From: Propionibacteriaceae bacterium
GTDB lineage: Bacteria > Actinomycetota > Actinomycetes > Propionibacteriales > Propionibacteriaceae
DNA length: 5,183 bases
Reading direction: 5' to 3'
Assembly (NCBI GenBank): GCA_009787035.1
Contig: WRGV01000090.1
Span: 1-5,183, forward strand
Shown here: one piece after another, positions 1 through 4,870 of the stretch
Position numbering within the stretch: the first letter of the stretch is position 1
How the letters are laid out: every line of letters begins with the position of its first letter
Made by a program: the position numbers and the translations under genes
The notes under the pieces: generated by a model
The model's input: the letters and a program-made list of their open reading frames with translations, nothing else
Told to the model about the DNA's origin: nothing
Databases searched by the model: none

Positions 1-1
1 G

Positions 2-1174
2 GCCCGGCTGCTGGCGTCCAGCCGCTACGCGGTCGATCTGCTGCGCCGAGACCCGCCGAGCGTGCACCTGCTGACCGACGATGCGCTGCTGGCGCCGCGT
101 CCGCGCGCGGACATGCACGAGGCGATGGCCCAGGCCGCCGCCCGGCACGAGGATGCGGCCGACGCGGTGGGCGCGGTGCGGGCGCTGCGCCGGCGCGAGC
201 TGTTCCGCATCGCCGCCGGCGATGTGCTCGGCGTGCTCGACGTGGACGCGGTGGGCCGTGGCCTGTCCGACCTGGTGGGGGCCACGTTGGACGCCTGTCT
301 GGGCGTGGCCGCCGCGCATGGGGACGGCGTGCCGCCGCTCGGCCTGGTCGCGATGGGCCGCTGGGGCGGGGCCGAGCTGGGCTTCGCGTCCGACGCCGAT
401 GCCATGGTCGTCGTGCCCGACGGCACGGACGAGCGCGGGCTGGCGGCCGCGGTGCAGGCCGTGGCGCTGGTGCGACGGCTGCTGGCCGCGCCCGGCCCGG
501 AGCCGGCGCTGGCCGTCGACCTGGACCTGCGTCCCGAGGGCCGCGACGGCGCCGTCGCGCGCACGGTCACCAGCTACGCCGACTACTACGCCCGCTGGTC
601 GGCCACGTGGGAATCCCAGGCGCTGCTGCGCGCGGCGTATGGCGCCGGCGACCCCGCGCCGGTGAACGATCTGCTCGACCGCGTGGCCGGTCTGCGCTGG
701 CCCGAGGACGGGCTGGACGACGAGCAGGTGATGGCCATCCGCAAGCTGAAGCTGCGCATGCAGCGCGAACGCGCCCGCGACCGGGCGCACAACCTCAAGC
801 TCGGCCCGGGCGGTCTGAGCGACGTGGAGTGGACGGTGCAGCTGCTGCAGCTGAAGCATGCGGCGCAGGTGCCGGACCTGCGCACGACCCGCACGCTCGA
901 TGCGCTCGCGGCCGCCACGCAGGCCGGGCTGATCGCCCCGGCCGACGCCGATGCGCTGCGCCAGGCCTGGACGCTGGCGTCCCGGCTCCGCAACGCGACC
1001 ATGCTCGTGCGTGGCCGTGCCTCCGACACGCTTCCCGGCGACGCGCGCGAGACGGCCCAGGTCGCGATGCTGCTGGGCTACGGCCCCGGCGAGGCGTCCG
1101 CGCTGCAGGCCGACTGGGACCGCGCCGCGCGGCTGGCCCTGCGCGTCGTCGACCACGTGTTCTGGGGCGCCTAG
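2..1174 (+). CDS. glnE: Glutamine synthetase adenylyltransferase/deadenylase GlnE, C-terminal part (5' end outside window)
   Basis: GlnE attaches AMP to, or removes it from, glutamine synthetase, so it tunes ammonia assimilation to nitrogen status; it acts in the cytosol. The reading frame is open from the first complete codon and ends at TAG 1172-1174, leaving about 390 residues of a protein usually near 1000. This part is the second (adenylylating) nucleotidyltransferase module. Visible motifs: SRYAVDLL near the window start; the catalytic GRWGGAELGFASDAD, with the two metal-binding Asp codons at 392-394 and 398-400; a third acidic cluster DLDLRPEG near 515-541; the actinobacterial YYARWSATWESQALLRA; and KLGPGGLSDVEWTVQLLQL around 800-855. 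By memory of relatives, the stretch just before KLGPGG (RERARDRAHN) looks about three residues shorter than the usual ERLPRG-type loop. The gene faces the minus-strand nadE unit and is not part of it. The deadenylating half cannot be judged. Confidence 0.95.
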   Translation, partial: ARLLASSRYAVDLLRRDPPSVHLLTDDALLAPRPRADMHEAMAQAAARHEDAADAVGAVRALRRRELFRIAAGDVLGVLDVDAVGRGLSDLVGATLDACLGVAAAHGDGVPPLGLVAMGRWGGAELGFASDADAMVVVPDGTDERGLAAAVQAVALVRRLLAAPGPEPALAVDLDLRPEGRDGAVARTVTSYADYYARWSATWESQALLRAAYGAGDPAPVNDLLDRVAGLRWPEDGLDDEQVMAIRKLKLRMQRERARDRAHNLKLGPGGLSDVEWTVQLLQLKHAAQVPDLRTTRTLDALAAATQAGLIAPADADALRQAWTLASRLRNATMLVRGRASDTLPGDARETAQVAMLLGYGPGEASALQADWDRAARLALRVVDHVFWGA

Positions 1175-1283
1175 CCACGACGCGGGCGTTGTCACGCGTC
1201 GGCTTGTGGACGTCTGGTCCACGGCGCCTAGCGTTCCTAGCCCGCGTCGCGTCTAGATGCCAGATGGCAATCTCAGGCTTCGC
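1175..1283. terminator. Convergent intergenic region with two short hairpins, possible bidirectional terminator
   Basis: This 109-nt gap separates the stops of glnE and the minus-strand glutaredoxin-like gene. It holds two perfect inverted repeats. CGACGCG (1178-1184) pairs with CGCGTCG (1195-1201) across a 10-nt loop. GTGGAC (1206-1211) pairs with GTCCAC (1217-1222) across a 5-nt loop, extendable by two wobble pairs. Neither is followed by a T-tract on either strand, so a classical intrinsic terminator is not demonstrated. U-tract-poor hairpins at convergent ends are common in high-GC actinobacteria, which makes termination a reasonable inference. No ORF here is supported. Confidence 0.35.
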
Positions 1284-1562
1284 CTAGGCGGCGAGGCTCG
1301 CCAGCTTCAAGCCGAGCTCGGTGTTGGTGGGCTCGACGTAGAAGACGTCGTCGGGGAAGACCACCACCGGGATGTGGCGCTGCCCGCTGATCGCCTCGGC
1401 GCGGGCGGCCGCGGCCACATCAGCCTCCAGGTCGATGGCGTCGTACGCCACCCCCGCGGCGTCCAGCACCGCCTTGGCGCGGCGGCAATCCGGACACCAA
1501 TCGGCGCCGAACACGGTGATCACGTCGAAGTGTTCCGGGGACGTCCCGGTCGCGCTAGCCAT
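1284..1562 (-). CDS. Glutaredoxin-like / mycoredoxin-like thiol-disulfide oxidoreductase (CPDC active site)
   Basis: A 92-residue cytosolic thioredoxin-fold protein. After a 13-residue tail comes the first strand (VITVFGA), then the redox motif WCPDC with Cys23 and Cys26, a helix, the strand VAYDAIDLE, and the cis-proline region RHIPVVVFPDD (Pro65). This is the order seen in small actinobacterial glutaredoxins and mycoredoxins, which reduce mixed disulfides between proteins and a low-molecular-weight thiol such as mycothiol. The active site is CPDC rather than the CGYC of M. tuberculosis mycoredoxin-1, so the thiol partner is not settled; an NrdH-like role is possible but less likely. The ATG lies 16 nt after the nadE stop, suggesting co-transcription. 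There is no Shine-Dalgarno; instead TACACT ends 6 nt before the ATG (see separate entry). Family assignment is firm, the physiological substrate is not. Confidence 0.85.
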   Translation of the reverse strand: MASATGTSPEHFDVITVFGADWCPDCRRAKAVLDAAGVAYDAIDLEADVAAAARAEAISGQRHIPVVVFPDDVFYVEPTNTELGLKLASLAA

Positions 1563-1578
1563 GGGGCCAGTGTAGGCC
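1563..1578 (-). promoter_or_regulatory. nadE/glutaredoxin junction: TANNNT box and GGCC hairpin directly before an SD-less ATG
   Basis: On the minus strand the spacer between the nadE TGA and the next ATG reads GGCC-TACACT-GGCCCC. TACACT fits the actinobacterial -10 pattern TAnnnT and ends 6 nt before the ATG, which would put transcription start at or next to the start codon. The two GGCC blocks (1575-1578 and 1565-1568) can also pair around a 6-nt loop. No GGAGG-like site is present. The gene could be started by an internal leaderless promoter, or by reinitiation after nadE translation. No good -35 element is visible. Confidence 0.35.
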
Positions 1579-3639
1579 TCACAGCTTGTCGGGCACGTCG
1601 CGGTTCAGGGCATCCAGCCAGGCGGTGGCGGTCGCATCGCTCGGCATGGCCCAGCCGCCGCGCGGGTCGAAGGACCCGGTCGGGCAGACCGAGGGGCCGT
1701 CCGCCGCGCACGAGCGCTTGTACTGGTTGATGAAGAACCGCTGGTAGAACTTGCCGAGCCACGACTTGATGGTGGCCAGGTCGTAGGTGGTCTTGCGGTC
1801 GTCGGGGTATCCGGGCGGCCACGAGCCGGCCTGCTGGTCATGCCAGGCATGCCAGGCGAGGAAGGCGATGCGGCTCGGCGAGGCGCCCCAGCGCAGCGTG
1901 TGGTAGACGAAGAAGTCGTTGAGCGGGAACGGTCCGACCGACCCCTCGGATGACTGCAGCGCCTGGCCGTCGGCCTGCGGGATCAGCTCGGGTGAGATCT
2001 CCTGCGCCACGATCTGTGCCAGCACGTCCGAGGCGACGTCGCCGAACTCGTTGGTCCGGATCACCTCGCCGACCATGAACTGCAGCAGTGTCTTCGGGAC
2101 GCCCGCGTTGACGCCGTAGTGGCTGATGTGGTCGCCGACGCCGTACGTGCACCAGCCCAGCGACTCCTCCGACAGGTCGCCGGTGCCGATGACGAACCCC
2201 CCGCGCTGGTTGGCCACGCGGAACAGGTAGTCGGCGCGCAGCCCGGCCTGCACGTTCTCGAACGTGACGTCGTAGACCGGCTTGCCGTCCGCGTACGGAT
2301 GCCCCAGATCGGCCAGGATCTGCTTGCCCGCCGCCCGGATGTCGATCGTCTCGGCGCTGACGCCCAGGGCCTGCATGAGTGTCATCGCGTTGGATGTCGT
2401 GGTGGTGGACGTGGCGAAGCCCGGCATCGTGAAGGCCAACACGTCGGTGCGGGGACGGCCCAGCTGCTCCATCGCGCGCACGCACACGATCAGCGCGATG
2501 GTGCTGTCCAGCCCGCCGGACACGCCGAGCACGGGCTTGACGTTGCCGCCGATCGCCTGGATGCGCCGCACCAGCGCGGCCGTCTGGATGGCCAGCGCCT
2601 CCTGGCAGTCCCGGGCCAACTCGGCCGGGTCATCGGCCGCGAACGGGAACCGGCGCACCCGGCGCAGCAGCCCGAGGTCGCCGGACGGCAGCTCGGCGAT
2701 CGGCTCGGTCTGCTCCTTCTTGAACGAGCATTCGCAGCCCATGTTCCAGTCGGTCTTGGTGGCCTGGGTCATGCCGGCGCGCACGCGCTCCTGGCGCACC
2801 CGGCGCAGGTCGATGTCGGCGGTGACGCCGCTGGCGGCCACGGGGAACCGGGGCGATGCATCCAGCACGTCGCCGCACTCGGCGATCAGGGTCAGGCCGT
2901 CGAACACCGCGCCGGTGGACGACTCGCCCGCACCCGCGCAGGCCAGCACGTACGCGGCGCGCGCACGCAGCGACGCGGCCTGGACGAGCGTGCGCCGTTC
3001 GTCGGCGCCGCCGAGCACGGCCGCGGGCGAGGCCAGGTGTGCGATGACCTCGGCGCCGTCCAGCACGCCCGGCACGTGCATCGGCTGCGGCGTCCAGCCG
3101 TCGGTGCCGACGGTGACGGCGACGCGCAGCGGCAGCGTCTCGCACTCCAGCGGACAGGTCACGGACACCTCGACCATGCGTCCGGCGACGGGAACGGAAC
3201 TGAAGGCCGGGTCGGGATCGCCTGCGAACGGAGCCGCGGAGAACCACCGTCCGGCGCCGTCGGCGGCCGGGTGCGTCTGCGGGACGACCGCGACGAACTG
3301 GCCGCGGTGGATGGCCACGGCGCAGTTGTAGAGGCGGTTGCCACAGCGCAGCGGCGCGCCCACCAGGATCATGGGCAGCAGCTGGAACGACGCCTGGCGC
3401 AGTGTGTCGAGGGCCTGTTCGACGGCGTCCAGCAGCGCATCCTGGCGGAACAGGTCGCCGCACGTGGCGCCGGTCAGGCACAGCTCGGGATAGACGACCA
3501 GCGCGCAGCCCTGCTGCGATAGCGGGGCGAGGTCGGCGGCGATGGCCGCTGCGTTGGCGGCCGGATCGGCGAGATGGATCGGCAGTACGCGCGCGGCCAC
3601 GCGCGCGAAGCCCTGGGCATAGATGTTCGTGAAATCCAC
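1579..3639 (-). CDS. nadE: NAD+ synthetase with degenerate N-terminal glutaminase domain
   Basis: This enzyme makes NAD+ from nicotinic acid adenine dinucleotide, ATP and an amide nitrogen donor, the last step of NAD synthesis, in the cytosol. I chose GTG 3637-3639 (VDFTNIYAQGFARVA), giving 686 residues, because it aligns with the start of the roughly 680-residue M. tuberculosis enzyme. An in-frame ATG at 3732 would add 31 residues with no family match. Domain 1 (about 1-290) is the nitrilase-fold glutaminase; domain 2 (about 320-686) is the synthetase. The synthetase has an intact ATP-pyrophosphatase P-loop SGGLDST (374-380, nt 2500-2520), then YDVTFENVQAGLR, NQRGG, GTGDLSE and GVNAGVPKT, so it should be active. 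The glutaminase triad is broken: Glu52 is kept (PELCLTG), but the catalytic Lys is Gln121 (VVPQ, codon 3277-3279) and the nucleophilic Cys is Gly178 (VTVGTD where relatives have VEICED; codon 3106-3108). The YREFYE-type loop after the Lys is also lost. An ammonia-dependent enzyme is inferred. Codon use matches the neighbours. Confidence 0.95.
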   Translation of the reverse strand: MDFTNIYAQGFARVAARVLPIHLADPAANAAAIAADLAPLSQQGCALVVYPELCLTGATCGDLFRQDALLDAVEQALDTLRQASFQLLPMILVGAPLRCGNRLYNCAVAIHRGQFVAVVPQTHPAADGAGRWFSAAPFAGDPDPAFSSVPVAGRMVEVSVTCPLECETLPLRVAVTVGTDGWTPQPMHVPGVLDGAEVIAHLASPAAVLGGADERRTLVQAASLRARAAYVLACAGAGESSTGAVFDGLTLIAECGDVLDASPRFPVAASGVTADIDLRRVRQERVRAGMTQATKTDWNMGCECSFKKEQTEPIAELPSGDLGLLRRVRRFPFAADDPAELARDCQEALAIQTAALVRRIQAIGGNVKPVLGVSGGLDSTIALIVCVRAMEQLGRPRTDVLAFTMPGFATSTTTTSNAMTLMQALGVSAETIDIRAAGKQILADLGHPYADGKPVYDVTFENVQAGLRADYLFRVANQRGGFVIGTGDLSEESLGWCTYGVGDHISHYGVNAGVPKTLLQFMVGEVIRTNEFGDVASDVLAQIVAQEISPELIPQADGQALQSSEGSVGPFPLNDFFVYHTLRWGASPSRIAFLAWHAWHDQQAGSWPPGYPDDRKTTYDLATIKSWLGKFYQRFFINQYKRSCAADGPSVCPTGSFDPRGGWAMPSDATATAWLDALNRDVPDKL

Positions 3640-3652
3640 GGACCCCAGCCTA
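3640..3652 (-). promoter_or_regulatory. Candidate leaderless promoter of nadE (-10 TAGGCT)
   Basis: On the minus strand TAGGCT (3647-3652) is followed by GGGGTCC and then the GTG start of nadE. The seven-base spacing would place transcription start at the GTG, the arrangement of leaderless actinobacterial mRNAs. A GGGG run lies 4 nt before the GTG and could be read as a poor Shine-Dalgarno instead. No convincing TTGACA-like -35 lies 16-19 nt upstream. nadE is the first gene of its unit (the upstream gene is divergent), so a promoter must lie in 3640-3796. Confidence 0.4.
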
Positions 3653-3722
3653 GCCGCCCGTGCGATACCCCGACGGTGCGTCCGACCCACTTCCGGACGG
3701 CTCCGAAAGGTCATTTGCTGCT

Positions 3723-3766
3723 GAATGCGCACCTTATGTCTGGGAACGCATTAGGCTGAACGCAAT
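3723..3766. repeat. Inverted AATGCG/CGCATT pair and direct GAACGCA(A/T)T repeat, possible operator
   Basis: AATGCG (3724-3729) and CGCATT (3747-3752) form a perfect inverted pair 23 bp centre to centre, about two helical turns. GAACGCATT (3744-3752) is repeated as GAACGCAAT (3758-3766), 14 bp on. The elements flank and overlap the candidate -10 of the DUF1508 gene, a sensible place for a regulator. The repeats are seen directly; an operator role is inferred, and six-base repeats can arise by chance in a region this size. Confidence 0.3.
3752..3757 (+). promoter_or_regulatory. Candidate -10 box of the DUF1508 gene (TAGGCT)
   Basis: TAGGCT fits TAnnnT and is the same hexamer found before nadE on the opposite strand. 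Transcription start near 3764 would give a 5' leader of about 33 nt containing the Shine-Dalgarno. No clear -35 hexamer is present at 16-19 nt spacing; TTGCTG at 3715-3720 is too far upstream. Confidence 0.35.
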
Positions 3767-3785
3767 CTGCCGCCGGCATAACCCC

Positions 3786-3792
3786 AAGGAGG
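3786..3792 (+). promoter_or_regulatory. Shine-Dalgarno AAGGAGG of the DUF1508 gene
   Basis: AAGGAGG is complementary to the 3' end of 16S rRNA and lies 4 nt before the ATG at 3797, fixing that start. It is the only strong ribosome-binding site in the window; the three other starts seen here lack one, so this small protein is probably well translated. Confidence 0.8.
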
Positions 3793-3796
3793 AATC

Positions 3797-3979
3797 ATGG
3801 CAGGAACGTTCGAGGTGTACCAGGACAAGGCGGGCAAGTTCCGTTTCCGCCTGAAGGCGAGCAACAACCAGGTGGTCGCAACCGGCGAGGCCTATGAGAG
3901 CCGTGCCAATGCGGTCAAGGGTTGCGAAGCGGTGCAGCGCGCCGCCGAAGGCGCGAAGATCGTCGATACGGACGCCTGA
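3797..3979 (+). CDS. Small DUF1508 / YegP-like (UPF0339) protein
   Basis: A 60-residue protein with one copy of the DUF1508 repeat: FEVYQDKAGKFRFRLKASNNQVVATGEAY, then SRANAVKGCEAVQRAAEGAKIVD. The pattern of a short beta-rich half (FEVY, FRFRLKA, VVATGEAY) followed by a helix with regularly placed Ala and Gly is typical of this family, where single or tandem copies occur. The biochemical function of the family is unknown to me. There is no signal peptide or membrane segment, so it should be cytosolic. It has its own promoter region, divergent from nadE, and is monocistronic: the next gene converges on it, with 13 nt between the two stops. A strong Shine-Dalgarno suggests high expression. It has no clear link to either neighbour. 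Confidence 0.85.
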   Translation: MAGTFEVYQDKAGKFRFRLKASNNQVVATGEAYESRANAVKGCEAVQRAAEGAKIVDTDA

Positions 3980-4000
3980 GCCGGCGCAGTCCTCACAGGC
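3974..4000. terminator. Weak hairpin spanning both convergent stop codons
   Basis: GCCTG (3974-3978) can pair with CAGGC (3996-4000), with two further pairs (AG with CT) possible past a bulge. The stem overlaps the stop codons of the DUF1508 gene and the minus-strand dehydrogenase, whose ends are only 13 nt apart. The structure is short and has no T-tract, so a terminator role is only a suggestion; the genes may instead have overlapping 3' ends. Confidence 0.2.
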
Positions 4001-4853
4001 CCGCGTCGAAGGACATGGCGGCGAAGTCGTCGTCGCCGTGTCCTGACCGGCGGGCATGCTCCAACGCGGCGAAGGCGGCGGTGAGGGCGGGTGTCTGCTT
4101 GCCGGCGGTCAGGCGCAGCATCAGGTCGACATCCTTGGCCAACAGGTCGGTGCTGAACTGGGTGTCGCTGAAATCGCCACCGGCGAGCGTGGCCCCCTTC
4201 ATGCCTGCGATGACCGAGAACGGCGTCTTGGGCAGGCTCAGCAGCGCGAGCGACTCGGCCTGGGTCAGCCCACCGGACTCGCCGACGCGCACGCCCTCCA
4301 TCAGACCCTCGTAGCCGATGGCCAGCGACAGGTTGACCACCAGCTTGCCGACGGCCGCCTTGGCCGGGGTCTCGTACTCGACGATGCGCTGCGGATCGGC
4401 CCACGCCGACACGACGCCGCGGGCGGATGTCCGTGCCGCCGCGTCCGTGCCGCCGATGAGGACGCCGAGGTCGCGGGCCTTCGCCGGGCCGAGCGAGCCG
4501 AGCACGGGGGAGTGGACGTAGCGCACGCCGTGCTTGCCTGCCCACGCGTCCGACTCCTGCGCGAGCATCGGGCCGACGGTCGTGATGTCCACCCAGACGG
4601 TGCCGCGCGGGATGGGCAGGTCGGCGTCGAGGACGGCCTCGCGGATGGCGTCCGGCCCGAACAGGCAGGTCAGTGTCATGTCGGCGCCCGCGACGGCGTC
4701 GGCGGCGCAGGCCGCCACGTGGGCACCCAGCCCCGCGAAACCCTCGGTCGGCTTGGGCGAACGATTCCAGACGGTGACCTCGTGGCCGGCATCGATCAGG
4801 TGCGTGGCCAGGATGCGCCCCATGCGCCCCAGGCCGAGAAAAGCGATATGCAT
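3993..4853 (-). CDS. Beta-hydroxyacid dehydrogenase, glyoxylate/succinic semialdehyde reductase type
   Basis: A 286-residue NAD(P)-dependent oxidoreductase, the usual length for the family that includes 3-hydroxyisobutyrate dehydrogenase, tartronate semialdehyde reductase and plant GLYR1. The Rossmann motif GLGRMG is at 7-12; WNRSP at 29-33, with Arg-Ser after the second strand, hints at NADPH use. The substrate loop is DITTVGP (89-95). PVLGSLGPAKARDLG (116-130) aligns with the PVSGSKKPAEDGQL segment of GLYR enzymes rather than the SGG form of hydroxyisobutyrate dehydrogenases. The catalytic Lys is Lys170 with Asn174 (GKLVVN), then AKDVDL (239-244), and the end GHGDDDFAAM also resembles GLYR. 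These enzymes reduce small aldehydes such as glyoxylate or succinic semialdehyde. The ATG is 17 nt after the alpha-glucuronidase stop, so the two are probably co-transcribed. The true substrate is unknown; a role in uronate or aldehyde handling is inferred from position only. Confidence 0.85.
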   Translation of the reverse strand: MHIAFLGLGRMGRILATHLIDAGHEVTVWNRSPKPTEGFAGLGAHVAACAADAVAGADMTLTCLFGPDAIREAVLDADLPIPRGTVWVDITTVGPMLAQESDAWAGKHGVRYVHSPVLGSLGPAKARDLGVLIGGTDAAARTSARGVVSAWADPQRIVEYETPAKAAVGKLVVNLSLAIGYEGLMEGVRVGESGGLTQAESLALLSLPKTPFSVIAGMKGATLAGGDFSDTQFSTDLLAKDVDLMLRLTAGKQTPALTAAFAALEHARRSGHGDDDFAAMSFDAGL

Positions 4854-4870
4854 GGGGCCATCCTAAGGCC
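4854..4870 (-). promoter_or_regulatory. Glucuronidase/dehydrogenase junction: TANNNT box and GGCC hairpin directly before the ATG
   Basis: On the minus strand the spacer reads GGCC-T-TAGGAT-GGCCCC and is followed by ATG. TAGGAT fits a TAnnnT -10 box and ends 6 nt before the ATG, as at the nadE/glutaredoxin junction. AGGATGG could serve as a weak Shine-Dalgarno at 4 nt spacing. The GGCC blocks (4867-4870 and 4856-4859) can pair around a 7-nt loop. Ten bases, TGGCCCCATG, are identical to the other junction. Confidence 0.35.

Noticed and set aside
607..1287. Plus- and minus-strand frames overlapping glnE (for example 607-1287 plus and 25-570 minus)
   Set aside because: Ala/Arg/Ser-rich composition and no motifs, while the main frame carries all GlnE signatures.
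3130..3160. Cys162 or Cys166 (TCPLEC) as a displaced catalytic nucleophile of NadE
   Set aside because: They align to the preceding strand, not to the nucleophile elbow, and the Lys and the following acidic loop are missing as well. Kept only as a testable idea.
3100..3290. A frameshift or pseudogene explaining the lost triad
   Set aside because: The frame is continuous, flanking family motifs stay in frame, and the substitutions are clean sense changes at collinear positions.
2119..3522. A 467-codon open frame on the plus strand, antisense to nadE
   Set aside because: It lies wholly opposite a gene with a clear family match, and its Arg/Gly/His-rich translation has no recognisable motif. 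Long antisense frames are expected at this GC content.
3640..3732. ATG at 3732 as the nadE start, adding 31 residues
   Set aside because: The added residues have no counterpart in the family and cover the promoter region. The GTG at 3639 aligns with the known start and gives triad numbering identical to M. tuberculosis at positions 52 and 121.
3640..3796. A NAD-sensing riboswitch or other structured leader upstream of nadE
   Set aside because: I see no strong nested stems on the minus strand, and the best promoter candidate leaves no leader at all.
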